Shown here one piece after another: positions 22,483 through 33,365 of a stretch of DNA of 64,000 bases (position 1 is the stretch's first letter; each line of letters opens with the position of its first letter). Position numbers and translations under genes: made by a program. The notes below the pieces were generated by a model that made no database searches, was not told where the DNA came from, and was given only the letters and a program-made list of their open reading frames with translations. This DNA comes from Luzula sylvatica (lineage: Eukaryota > Streptophyta > Magnoliopsida > Poales > Juncaceae): positions 18,258,862 through 18,322,861 of the forward strand of contig OX326959.1 in the NCBI GenBank assembly GCA_946800325.1, in the 5' to 3' direction.

Positions 22483-25400
22483 TCAACAATTAGCACTCCA
22501 CTTGATTGCATCGTCATAAATCATCTTTGCTAGAAGAGGGGTCGAAACGGCTTTGAAGGAGAAAATTCTTCTATTCCTTTCTTTCCAAAGATTCCACATT
22601 GTCGCCAACCACACCGTGCCCCATTTAGAATTATGATTCTTATCTCCTTTTTTTTTGTTGCTTACCCAAAATTGGACGAGGTCCTCAACTGGTCTTAGAG
22701 TAGGAAGGTTGAACATATCGGCTACGGTGGTCCAAACTCGAAATGAATAGGGGCAAGATAAAATTAGATGATTAACATCCTCCCTATGTTGCGCACACAA
22801 GGAGCACACCTCGTTATTCGGCCAACCCCTTTTTTCCAAATTAACGGCCGTTAAGATCCTATCATGAATTGCTAGCCAACCAAAAAAACGTACTTTTCTA
22901 GGTGCCTTAATCCTCCATAAATGAATGTTCCACGAGAATATTATTCCGGGATTTATAAGAAAGTTGTATGCCGATTGAGTCGTAAAATTTCCATGCGTTG
23001 TCCAAAACCAAGAAGCACTTGAAGAGATTTGGTTGGGATTTGGGTTAGGTCGGATAGAGATCGTGGCAAAGTGAACGAGACGACGGAGATCTTTTACAAA
23101 GAACGAAATGTGTCTATCAGAGACGGAGTTGAGATCTTGTATAGCGGTTATGTCATAGAAATCCTTAAGTGTAGATGACCAAATAGAGTCCGAGAGGAAA
23201 GATATTTTTGTAAGCGCCTTCAAGAGCAAGGCATCATTTTGCGTTTTAATATCGTGAATCCCCAATCCCCCATTTTTTTTTGGCAAACATACTTTATCCC
23301 AAGACATCAAACAATGACCGCCTTTACAAATTTTGTCCCCTTTCCAAAGAAACGACCTCATTATTCTTTGTAGTTCCTTTATTAGCCACGACGGAAATAC
23401 GAAAGCTTGCATGAAATATGTTGGGATTGCCTCAAGGACGGATTGAACCAAAGTGAGTCTACCACCCGACGATAGTAATTTTCCTTTCCACCCGGCCAAC
23501 CTCGAGTTTATTTTATTGATCAAAGGGAGAAAATGTATTTTTCTCGGTTTCCTAACCGAAAGCGGGAGACCAAGGTATTTAATAGGTAGTGTTTTTTTAG
23601 GGCATTCTAAGATGTTACCTATCAAATCGTGAAACTCGTTGGGGATTGAAATCGGGACAAAAGAGCTTTTGGATTTGTTGATCTCCAAACCCGTAATAGT
23701 CGAAAAGGTATCCAATGCTTGTGCAACCAATTTCAAATTGTCCGGATGCGCTTGAACAAAAATTATAGTATCGTCAGCGTATTGGAGCGCTCTAGGTGCA
23801 AGCAAAGCCGAGCCTCTTAAAATAATGGAGACATTCTTCAAAATCATTTGAAGAGCATCTACAACAATATTAAAAAGGAGAGGCGAAAGCGGGTCTCCTT
23901 GACGAAGCCCCTTTTGATGAAAGAATGAGTCGCCCTCGGCCCCATTGACCCTCACGGTCGAGCTCGAAGATACTAGGAGGCTCCGAATCCAATTGATCCA
24001 TTTGTTTGGGAAGCCTCTAACTTCCAAAATTTTCAAAAGACACGGCCAAGAAACACTATCAAAAGCCTTTGAAAAGTCCACTTTTATCATTACCATAGGA
24101 ATATTTTTCTTGTGATAATAATTGAGCATTTCTCGAGTTGCCAAAAACGTGTCCATAATAGACCGTTCTTTGATAAAAGCGGTTTGATACTTGCTTATCA
24201 AGGTTGGCATAAACGGTTGTAATCGATTAGCTAGTATTTTAGTAATTAATTTGATCGGAGCATTGATGATGCTAATAGGTCGAAATTCTTCAATGCATTC
24301 GGCCCTTTCTTTTTTTGGCAATAAAGAAATGGTTGCTTTATTAAAAAGATATAACGCTAGTGAACCATTATAGAAATGCTCGATCAAGCGTGTGAAATCC
24401 TCCTTTATAATATCCCAATAGGTTTGGAGAAATTCCGTCGGCAATCCATCGGGGCCGGATGCTTTTCCCTTCTTCAAGCTAGAGACGGTTTTTGAGATTT
24501 CGGCCTCACTAATTGGGGCAATCAATGAATCTAAGCCATTCATTTTAGTAGGATAAAGAAGCATTAAATCCATCGAAGATGGTAGAGGTTCGGCCGCCGT
24601 GCCCAATTGTTGTTTATAAAAATCCGAGAAGAGCGAAAGAATTTGAGATGAATCGGAAATTTCTTCTCCATTTGTAAGAATCATACCGATATGATTGTAC
24701 ATTCTCTTGGATGAGGCAATTGCATGAAAAAATGATGAATTATTATCTCCCAATTTAAGCCACTTACTATTGGATCTTTGAAACCATTTTAATTCTTTTA
24801 TTTGTACCAAGTTATAAATTTTCTCTTTTAAGTCTTTTCTAAGTTGGATTTCGCAATTCGAGAGATTTCTTCTCTCTTCTAGCCGATCAAAAAATAATAC
24901 TAATTCTTTACAAGAAAAAAGAATTGAGTTTTGAGAGTGGAAGGTTAGATTCGCCCAATTTCGAATTTGTGTAGAGAAATTTTGTAGCTTTGAAAGGTAT
25001 AATTTGGCCGCACATCTTCCTAAATAAGATGAGGACCATGTTGAAATAATAAAAGGCCGAATATCTTCGTGATTCATCCAAAATGTCTCAAATTTGAAAG
25101 GCCTATGGTGCCGAGAGTTGTTTTGAGAAATGAAGAATAATAGGGGGGAGTGGTCGGACGTTGGCATGGGGAGATCCTTGGTCGAAGAGATAAGGTTAGA
25201 TAGAAGGAAATGATTCGAGATTAAGATCCTATCCAACTTCGAGAAAGTCGGGTTTTCCCTTTTGTTGGACCATGTAAAACGTCTACCAGTTAAGGGAACC
25301 TCTATGAGTTCTAGGTCATTGATCGTGCGATTGAAGTTGTTTATAATAGAAGTATCGTGCGAGGATGAGGTTGATTCATTAACGTTTCTAATGATGTTGA

Positions 25401-25911
25401 AATCGCCTAGAACTATCCATGGGATAGCGGGGTCCACATTTATTTCTCTTAATTCATTCAAGAAACCTTCTTTATGCAAATCCTCGGAAGGACCATAGAT
25501 ATTCGAGATACAAAAGGTGAAACCGTTAGGTGCTTTTAGAATCACGTTTAAACTCGAGGGAGTGGAGAAAGAATGTACTAATGAAAACATATTTTTCCAA
25601 GCCGTAATCATACCCCCTCTTGAGCCGGATGACCCTTTAAAAGAGAATTGCGAGAAAGACGAAGGGCAAAACCTTGAAATATCGAAAATACAAGGAGATT
25701 CCATCTTAGATTCTTGAAAACATACAATATTACATTTAGAGTCTAAGACCGTGTCTTTAACGACGCCGCATTTTTCTTTACTACCCAAACCCCTCACATT
25801 CCACGAAAGTAGCGCACAAAAGTTGTATAACATAATAAAAAGATAAAGAACTACGAAGATAAGAGATGACATGGCCATTATGTCAATTGACATAACCCGT
25901 CTCTTCGTCAT
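22483..25911 (-). CDS. LINE ORF2 polyprotein (endonuclease, reverse transcriptase)
   Basis: An uninterrupted frame of 1142 residues. Residues about 35-265 form the apurinic-like endonuclease that nicks target DNA (SWNVRGLG, FQESKME, VLGDFNI, SDHSPL are the family's catalytic blocks). Residues about 480-755 are the reverse transcriptase, with PISIINAPIKLITKILANRL, KVDFSKAFDSVSW, GLRQGDPLSPLLF and the active-site YADD. Residues about 960-1055 hold the zf-RVT region (CSLCAQHREDVNHLILSC). The first Met is about 35 codons ahead of the endonuclease, so the true start may be later; it overlaps the ORF1 end as usual for L1 elements. All catalytic motifs look intact, which suggests a fairly young insertion. 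Without a full ORF1 and promoter this copy is unlikely to move by itself. Confidence 0.92.
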   Translation of the reverse strand: MTKRRVMSIDIMAMSSLIFVVLYLFIMLYNFCALLSWNVRGLGSKEKCGVVKDTVLDSKCNIVCFQESKMESPCIFDISRFCPSSFSQFSFKGSSGSRGGMITAWKNMFSLVHSFSTPSSLNVILKAPNGFTFCISNIYGPSEDLHKEGFLNELREINVDPAIPWIVLGDFNIIRNVNESTSSSHDTSIINNFNRTINDLELIEVPLTGRRFTWSNKRENPTFSKLDRILISNHFLLSNLISSTKDLPMPTSDHSPLLFFISQNNSRHHRPFKFETFWMNHEDIRPFIISTWSSSYLGRCAAKLYLSKLQNFSTQIRNWANLTFHSQNSILFSCKELVLFFDRLEERRNLSNCEIQLRKDLKEKIYNLVQIKELKWFQRSNSKWLKLGDNNSSFFHAIASSKRMYNHIGMILTNGEEISDSSQILSLFSDFYKQQLGTAAEPLPSSMDLMLLYPTKMNGLDSLIAPISEAEISKTVSSLKKGKASGPDGLPTEFLQTYWDIIKEDFTRLIEHFYNGSLALYLFNKATISLLPKKERAECIEEFRPISIINAPIKLITKILANRLQPFMPTLISKYQTAFIKERSIMDTFLATREMLNYYHKKNIPMVMIKVDFSKAFDSVSWPCLLKILEVRGFPNKWINWIRSLLVSSSSTVRVNGAEGDSFFHQKGLRQGDPLSPLLFNIVVDALQMILKNVSIILRGSALLAPRALQYADDTIIFVQAHPDNLKLVAQALDTFSTITGLEINKSKSSFVPISIPNEFHDLIGNILECPKKTLPIKYLGLPLSVRKPRKIHFLPLINKINSRLAGWKGKLLSSGGRLTLVQSVLEAIPTYFMQAFVFPSWLIKELQRIMRSFLWKGDKICKGGHCLMSWDKVCLPKKNGGLGIHDIKTQNDALLLKALTKISFLSDSIWSSTLKDFYDITAIQDLNSVSDRHISFFVKDLRRLVHFATISIRPNPNPNQISSSASWFWTTHGNFTTQSAYNFLINPGIIFSWNIHLWRIKAPRKVRFFGWLAIHDRILTAVNLEKRGWPNNEVCSLCAQHREDVNHLILSCPYSFRVWTTVADMFNLPTLRPVEDLVQFWVSNKKKGDKNHNSKWGTVWLATMWNLWKERNRRIFSFKAVSTPLLAKMIYDDAIKWSANC

Positions 25912-26113
25912 CGTAATCTACCAAGTCTATGTACTCATCTTCCTCTTCCTCATGATCTTTTTCGTGATTAATTGCTTTTACAATTTTATTAGAAATGTCA
26001 ACGACATTATCAAGATTAATAGTGATACTATTTTTAGAGAGAGGATTATCAGAATGAGAGGTCTCTTTGTTATAATTGGGCTTACTATCACTTAAGCCAC
26101 ATAAGATTTGCAC
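25883..26113 (-). pseudogene. LINE ORF1, C-terminal remnant
   Basis: About 76 codons remain of ORF1, with a very acidic stretch (HEKDHEEEEDEYIDLVDYDD) just before the stop. The frame overlaps the start of ORF2. Everything upstream, including the zinc knuckles, is missing because of 5' truncation at about 26114. The ATG at its left edge is probably not a natural start. Confidence 0.6.
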
Positions 26114-26522
26114 CTTCGCAATTGATTCAAGTGTAATTTGTGTTGCTCATTTAGAAAGGTGCAAATCTTATGTGGAATCCATTAATATCACTCAAGGGAA
26201 TCCATTAATACTAAGTAGATTCTCAGTTTTCTAAATGAGTTTTATGAAATACAGACTTGAGTTGTTTTTAGAAAGAAGAACATATTACAATTATATTAAT
26301 GGATTCTTTGGAAGGAGCTTACTAGATTTACAATTTCAAAAATCAGAGAAATGGTTGCTTTTTGTTTCTCTTTTGTTTGAACAAATTTACTACCTTTTTT
26401 TAAAAGAAATGCTAGAAAAAGAACTGGTACAAAGAACGCTTATTGCAAGAGCATCATGCATTTTACTTTACAATGAACGCTTATTGCACGAGCAGTGATG
26501 TACATCCCCCCAACCCAACCAT

Positions 26523-26703
26523 GAGCCTTGATGACGTGGATATGGATTAACACCGTAAGAATTAACACACAAATACATGATTTAACGTCTTATTTTGGTG
26601 TTCAATCATAAAATAAGATAATAAAATCGCAAATTAAGATGTTAAATCATGTATTTGTGTGTTAATTCTTGAGGTGTTAATCCATATCCACGTCATCAAG
26701 GCT
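26523..26703. mobile_element. Foldback MITE, about 180 bp
   Basis: Long inverted repeat. GAGCCTTGATGACGTGGATA at the left pairs with TATCCACGTCATCAAGGCTC at the right, and pairing continues through ATTAACACACAAATACATGA. The arms are about 70 bp with a loop near 26600-26630. It is noncoding and could form a stable hairpin. Confidence 0.75.
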
Positions 26704-27429
26704 CGTGGGGGAGAGGAGCAGGGGATGTCCAACATTTTCCTTTACTATACTAGCCTGGATTTTCTTGAACTGTCTCAAACTAGCCTCAACTAGAGATGTA
26801 AGCTTTGCTAATTTGTACCTCAAAAAAAAATACATCAAATCAATTTCACAAACTGAACTCTGAATCCCCAGAATTGGGATAAATAAAAGTCTCAGAAATT
26901 TCTTAAAACACACGCGACGCTCTCTCTAGATTGGAGAATTGGATTTCTTAAAAAGTGACATTTTTAAATAAAAAAAATTAAAAAATAATATTTTAGAAGT
27001 GTGATTCAACTACCTTTTGAATCAAATTTAATTCTGCAATATTTACATAAGATCCTAATTCCATTATATTATATCTATGGTTAATTATTTACAATATTTA
27101 CACAAAAAAATTGGTTCCGGGATTTTGAAAATCAAGAAACGTAGTTCTAATTCACAACCAATTAAACTTAATAAGAAAATTGAAAAATCAAGTCTGTATT
27201 TCATAAAACTCATTTAGAAAACTGAGAATCCAACATCAAAAACATAAAATAACCAGTATATCTATTCTCGTCTCTATCAAAACATCCTCTGTTTGATTCT
27301 CGCAAATGCGAGTTTCTCAGATAAACACTAATACCTAAATCTTCCGCACCATCCTTGCTATTTCTTGCTTGGATTCCGCCGATTCTGAGTACGGTCGGCA
27401 GAATCGGAGTCGAAATCGGCAACTCTTGG
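26704..27429. other. Gene-free stretch
   Basis: Short open frames exist but none has a recognisable domain. 27189-27230 is the source of an inverted 42-nt copy found at the LINE 5' junction (26218-26259). Confidence 0.5.
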
Positions 27430-27655
27430 CAGGGCCGGCCCATCAACATAGCAAATAAAGCAACCGATTCGGGTCTGGGTAAAAAAAATAAAATTACGTA
27501 GTATAATTCATAAAATTTGGGGTCCATTATAAAAAATTTGGGGTCCATTTTAACAAATTACATAATATAATACAAAAATTAGGGTACATTATAAAATAAT
27601 TTGAGATAAGTTCATGATTTGGCTTCGGGCTTCCCAAACCATTGGGCCGGCCCTG
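27430..27655. mobile_element. hAT MITE, 226 bp
   Basis: The termini CAGGGCCGGCCC and GGGCCGGCCCTG are inverted. The 8-bp target duplication ACTCTTGG is perfect (27422-27429 and 27656-27663). The interior is AT-rich with a short direct repeat (AAATTTGGGGTCCATT twice). Same terminal family as 14349-15170. Confidence 0.9.
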
Positions 27656-27821
27656 ACTCTTGGAACTATGAGAATAAGGATAAAAACATAATATTGTAAA
27701 ACAAACTCTAATAAACACAAAAATATGAAATCAACTAGGAGCATATCACAAAAGCCCATTCTTCCCCTTCTTGTCTAATTGGTCCTTGACTTTAACAACA
27801 CAAAAGTCCATCTTTTTTTAA

Positions 27822-28420
27822 TTGCAACCCCAAAATTTGAATTATGTAAAATATACAGAGAAGCCCCTGCTATTTATCAAATAACGAATTAGTCCAATTC
27901 GTTACAAAATGTGAGTTTGGTCTCTTCTGGAGTGCAGAATATCACAAAAGTATCAAAACCGAGGTTTCACAAGTTTTTAATCTTTTCATAATTCACTCGA
28001 TTTTTTTTAAGAAAAACGCAAGTCTTGTCACTAGACCAAATAGTTATTTTATTTTCTAAAACTTCAATTGAATACAATGATATTAAACTACATTCAAATA
28101 CATAGGTTTCTCAGTTCCTTGGTCCCCTCATATCCATCCCGAGTCTTTACTTTGTTAACGACTCTGTTTAATCATGATAAATAATTTTATATTTTTAATA
28201 ATTACACCAAATTAATATGAAACAATTTTGGTCAAAATTCTACTAGGAAGAAAACAAAGAAGGTGAACATACAACTTGCAAGTACCAGCACTAGTATCGT
28301 TCAGTACCAGTATAACAAAATGGAAATCTAGTTGATATAAATACAATCTCAAGATGCTACTAATCAAAGCCAACCAAATATAAAGATAAAATTTTAATTA
28401 TGGGTGTCTAAAATTTCTAA
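27822..28420. repeat. 3' flank of mTERF unit, copy 4
   Basis: This aligns with 430-1006 and 35470-36082 through the same landmark phrases (GAAGCCCCTGCTATTTATCAAA, CAAGTACCAGCAC). An extra roughly 60 bp near 28200-28260 is absent from the other copies. It contains no gene. Confidence 0.7.
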
Positions 28421-29551
28421 CTATGCCCCATTATAAGCCGCATGATAAGCCTTTGCAAGTTTCGGAACCTTTTCTTTATACGGCTCTACAAATTTTTCAA
28501 CAAATGTCTTCTCAGACAAAAAACAAACAGTATAAAGCACAGTATTTTGTTTGAACCCCTTTTCTTTCAAGATGGTTAAAACGAGATGCCTCGGTACCAA
28601 CCTTTTCTCTAAGCTCCATCCTAAAAAACCGGCTGAGATACTAAACTCTTGGGATCAATTCCAGCCTTTTTTATAAGGAAATTCATCTTTGTTTCTACTG
28701 TTTTTTCGGAAAGACCGAGAATTGTAGGAAACTTCTTGAAAGCAGAAAGAACTTCTTCCTCCGACCATCCATACGACTTTCTGTAGAACTCCACCTTTCT
28801 ATCCCATGATTCTTTCTTCATAGATCCGATTATTCGGAGTGCTTCCAACAACATACCCGATCCACATGGAAAACCTAGCCCCCGAGTGCGCTCAAGGAAC
28901 TCCCTCAAAAGTCAAAACATTCACATTTTGCAGCAACAACCCGCCCTTTATGAGCATTTTTGTTATGTCTTGTTGTGATAATCCATATTCTTTTAATACA
29001 TTTATTTTGGGAACTATCGTTTCAAGGTTGTGTTGGATCAGCAAACTGTTCTTCTTGATAATCTTTAACAAGACCTCGTCATTATTGTCTACAAATTCTC
29101 GCCAATACTGGACATTTGAGAGTGTACTCTTCAAGTTGAGGGCTAAAGGGTTCGATCGAATCAATTGGGAAAATGATTCTCCAGTGAATCCGGCATCCAT
29201 TAGTTCGCGTGCTCGTGGTTCGAGGGTTTTGTCGACATTTGAACTCAAAAGTATTGGCTGAAATGAGATAAGATTTTTTATCTGGGCATCTGAGAAACCA
29301 TTTCTTTTAAAAAATTGTATTACTGAGTCAGGTCGATCAGGGGAATTGATTGGGGATAAGTTCGAGTTATTGGAGACCTTGAGTGCTCGGTCCATGGAGA
29401 AGCCGAAAGAGGAGATGAGATACTGCGCTATGAAAGGGATATTCTTCCGTTGCTCGGTTTGGGTTGAGAAAAGAAGACGAAGAGAAGGGCTCAGAACGGC
29501 TAAATGCTTGTAGTGGCGAGAAGAGATTCCCTTTGCTAGGAGAGACGCCAT
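28421..29551 (-). pseudogene. mTERF family pseudogene, tandem copy 3
   Basis: This copy is collinear with the intact mTERF genes but broken. Compared with copy 4 (36083-37225), a 7-bp insertion (GTCAAAA duplicated near 28910) shifts the frame after about residue 216. A 1-bp deletion near 28620 shifts it again. The 3' end is lost, so the remaining frame stops early after YNGA instead of GEKVLD. The first 215 codons from MASLLAKG are still open and could make a truncated protein. The transit-peptide region and first repeats are preserved, and nucleotide identity to copies 1 and 4 is high, so inactivation looks recent. Confidence 0.88.
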
Positions 29552-29737
29552 GATTTGTTGTTTCTGAGAGAAAGGCGGAAATGGAGGAATCAAAACTGAG
29601 AAGTGTGCGTCTTGGGTTCCCCTGATGAGAAAAAAAAAACCTAGCTTTCAAAAGGGATTTCAAGTCACGGGTTTGTTAAAATCCATAATTACAAATACTG
29701 GATTGCTATTGTATATGAATTATGGGATTATATTAAA

Positions 29738-30050
29738 GGGGAATTCCTAAAAAAACCCCTAACTTTTTTGGGATTCCTCAAAAACCCCCTAACTTTTTGA
29801 TTATTTGAAAAACCCCCTATAAATCTAATTTAATTTTTGAAAAACCCCCTACAAAGGTTAACATTAGCATTCCATCCAATTATTATTTTTTTGGACAAAA
29901 ATACCCTTCTTGATTTTCATTTATAAATTCTTTTATTCAATACAAATTAATAAATACATAAATAAATTAAATATTTCATGATAAATATTTCACGTTATTA
30001 TAATTAAAAATAATTTATGATAATATTTTACAACTCATTAATTTTTATAA

Positions 30051-30125
<75 letters not shown>

Positions 30126-30489
30126 GATAGTATTATTATTATTAAATAAATACTATTTCACATTTCATTTTTTATTTTTACATTAAATAATTTTATATAA
30201 AACTCATATAATAAATAGAGAATAATATAATAAATATCACGATATAATATTATGAAATATTATATTGTAAAATATTATGTATTTATTAATTTATAGAATA
30301 AATTCAATTATAAATTGTGAGGGTATTTTGGTCAAAAAAAGAATAATTAGGATGGAAAATGAAAAATAACACTATTAGGGGGTTTTTCAAGAATTAAACT
30401 TAAGTTATAGGGGGTTTTTCAAAAAATCTAAAAGTTAGGGGGTTTTTGAGAAATCCCAAAAAAGATAGGGGGTTTTTGAAGAATTCCCC
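29738..30489. mobile_element. MULE-like element with GGGGTTTTT-rich inverted repeats
   Basis: The 752-bp element starts GGGGAATTC and ends GAATTCCCC. Its arms of about 120 bp contain repeated AAAAACCCCCTA words on one side and TAGGGGGTTTTT on the other. The perfect 9-bp duplication TATATTAAA (29729-29737 and 30490-30498) fits a Mutator-like element. The same sequence uninterrupted is at 2396-2404 in unit 1. The centre has a dinucleotide (AT) run of about 65 bp at 30055-30121. Non-coding. Confidence 0.85.
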
Positions 30490-30510
30490 TATATTAAATC
30501 CAGAATCATA

Positions 30511-32118
30511 TCTTTAATAGTCCTAATCTTCTACATGTGAGGAGAAAGTGACGCGTGTAAATTTTTTTTTTTTTTTTTTGTGTTGGCCTAATTTCATTTT
30601 TACCCTTACAAGTTTTCACAATTTCACGTATACCCCTGCAAAACGTGAAATATCATAAATACCCCTACAAAATTATTATAATTTCATGAATGTCTTTTTT
30701 GTTAGATTTTTATTAATTATCTGCTAAGATTATCACTAATTTTGCTTTTCCAATTTTATCCCGTATTAAATAAGCAATATATTTTATGTCGGTAAAATAG
30801 TATTAAATTAATATCTATTAAATATTCATTAATATTGATTCAAATTTATGAATTCGAACTAATGTTAATTACGTATTAAATTAATATCTAACATGCGTTA
30901 GTTATCATGTTAATTAAATATATTAACTTAGAACATAAAACTGTTATGGTACATTTTGGAGCAAAGTAATTTTTTTTTTAATATATAATTTTATGAAACT
31001 CCAAAATGTACCTGCCGTATTCTTCATATTTGTACTATTGCATTTAATTAACGTGATAATTAGAACATATCATTAAAATATTCATTCATATTGATTCAAA
31101 TTTATGAACGTATTAAATTAATAGCTAACATGTGTTAGTTATCATGTTAATTAAATATATTAACTTAGAACACGGATCATGTTATGGTATATCTTGGAGC
31201 AAAATATTTTTTTTTTTAATATCAGCTAACTGTCATTCAATTCATTCTTCTAAGTTGACATTTTTATCGTCAATAAATTAACTTTATTTAATTTATTTAA
31301 ACAACTAAAATTCAGTTGAAGAAAATTATGAAAGTTAACAAGTTTAAATGCACGAGTTAACTTGATTTTACTATGTTTTTTAAAAAAAAATGTCGTATCT
31401 AATATTTGAATACCATCAATTACAAATCACAAGATATGAACTATTCAATACATGTGAAATAACACAATAATGCTACGTATCCCGAAACAAAATACAAAAT
31501 ACCGAATCAATCTCGAAATTATATTTATGGTAAAAATATAATGGACACCATGTGGGGCCCATATACAATTCATATGCAAATAATTTATTCGGAAATAATT
31601 TACATAACACCAATACGACCTACGTATACAAATACGAAATACCAATACGAGTATGAAATACGAAAATGAAAAACAATTCGAATACGAATACGAACATAAG
31701 TACGAACAGGAATACTAATACAGGAATTAAGAATTATGAATAACTAATAACGAATACGAATACGAAATACGAATACGAATACGAATACGAACATAAGTAC
31801 GAACAGGAATACTAATACAGGAATTAAGAATTATGAATAACTAATAACGAATACGAATACGAAATACGAATACTAATACGAATATGCGAATAAGAATAAT
31901 ACACGAATACAAATACATGAATACGAATATACGGACACGAATGCGAGTACGAATATCAAATACGAATACGAAGTACAACTAAAAATACGAACAATTCGAT
32001 ATATTTCGGAAATGAGGACATTTTAATTACAACAAAACATAAAAATCAGAAGAAAAAAAAGTGTGGAATATATGTTTTTTTACGATGAACCCGCGCAATT
32101 GCGCGGGTGCCATGCTAG
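30511..32118 (+). mobile_element. Helitron (non-autonomous), 1608 bp
   Basis: It begins TCTTTAATAG and ends with the hairpin CCCGCGCAATTGCGCGGG (32089-32106 region), a short spacer and CTAG (32115-32118). It sits between host A and T without a target duplication. The uninterrupted host sequence CAGAATCATATTGAAATG at 2407-2424 proves the borders. These are the defining traits of Helitrons. Inside are two roughly 95-bp direct repeats about 235 bp apart (near 30895 and 31130) and a GAATAC-rich satellite (31600-31990). There is no Rep/helicase frame. Confidence 0.9.
31600..31990 (+). repeat. GAATAC-type satellite inside the Helitron
   Basis: Tandem ACGAATACGAATACG words, with a longer 97-bp period duplicated (ACATAAGTACGAACAGGAAT at about 31694 and 31791). 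It is noncoding and probably expanded within the Helitron. Confidence 0.7.
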
Positions 32119-32784
32119 TTGAAATGAATCAAGAACATGATTCTCGAATTTTTTACTGATATTGAATTTAAAATCCGGTTGTGTTGAAATTCAGATATGA
32201 AATATTATATTGTATTGATTTTGTTTTCGGATTACACGAACCTGTGGTAACAAATTCAGAATCATATTCTCGAGTTTGCTTCATTTATTACAAAACATTA
32301 ATTTTAATGCAAATCATACCACATAATATGTGTGAGTGGCCTTACTAATGATTATATGCATTGAAAGATTGATTAGCGATTGGAAATTTTGTTGTTATGT
32401 AATAAAAACCAGTATGCACTGGGAGATTAATTATTAATGATTTACTTAATATTTTTTAATGCACTGGAAGATTAATTATTAATGGTTTATTTAATATTTT
32501 TGACACGATAATTGTGTTTAGAGAGGAAAAGAAATTTTCTTTGTTTTAGTTTCGGGGGTGGAAAGGGAAATGCTGCGAATTTTTGGCGTAGTTGCAAATG
32601 CATAATTTGCCAAATTTATAGTGATCAACATTCTTAGAAGAAAATATTTTACTGTGTTTTGCAGCCATAACATGAGAAAAACTTATAAAATGTAATAAAC
32701 TTGCAGATATGAAACAATCAAACATTTAAGGTCACATATTTTTCATACTATGGTCCATGATTTCTCGGTGGTTGAACGTTTCAG
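32119..32784. repeat. 5' flank of mTERF unit, copy 4 (distal part)
   Basis: This continues the sequence interrupted by the Helitron at 30511-32118 and matches 2417-3179 closely. It carries two copies of the 45-bp minisatellite that has four copies in unit 1. Confidence 0.8.
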
Positions 32785-33346
32785 CTATGTTGCGTGGATA
32801 CTTCAAAAATCAAGCCGTATCGTATCGGATACCGATACTCGTCGGATACGTATCGGATACTCCAGATGGCGTATTCGGAAATTTCAAAATAATAACGGAT
32901 ATTTTTCGAATACTTTCGGATACTTGTCGGATACTTCTAATGTATACATAAATGTACTTGAAAATTAAAAATTAAAATTAAAAATTGAAATAAACGAGTA
33001 ATACATATAAGTAAATAAATGAGTAATACATATAAGTAAATAAAAGTGTACTTGAAAATTAAAAATAAAAATTTGAAATTGAAATAAATGTGTAATACAT
33101 ATAAGTAAATAACTAAATATAATAAATATTTACTTAATAGGATGTTATCCATGTAAAAACAAATTTTTAATATATTTTACGTCCAATACATAATATATAC
33201 AAATATTATATATACAAATTATAAATTATAAATAATAAAATAATATATAATTGCCGTATCGTATCCTATGTTTTTTTTAAATTGTCGTATTCCCGTATCC
33301 GTATCGTGTCGGATACGATATCCGTATCCATATTTGTGCAACATAG
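32785..33346 (+). mobile_element. GTATC-rich hAT-like element, complete copy B
   Basis: The ends CTATGTTGCGTGGATAC and GTGCAACATAG are inverted. The 8-bp duplication CGTTTCAG is perfect (32777-32784 and 33347-33354). It occupies exactly the same host position as 3180-3750 and is highly similar, so the insertion predates the duplication that produced units 1 and 4. Noncoding. Confidence 0.8.
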
Positions 33347-33365
33347 CGTTTCAGACAACCGAGAA

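Larger units (their letters stand above)
22278..26269 (-). mobile_element. L1-type LINE insertion, 5'-truncated
   Basis: The element lies on the minus strand. Its 3' A-tract (T-run on the plus strand at about 22276-22283) abuts AGAAAGAAGAACATATT at 22261-22277, and the same 17 bp recur at 26270-26286, so the target duplication is perfect. ORF2 (22483-25911) is uninterrupted and only the last part of ORF1 remains (25883-26113). Between 26114 and 26269 the 5' junction holds filler made partly of inverted copies of neighbouring DNA. Confidence 0.9.
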
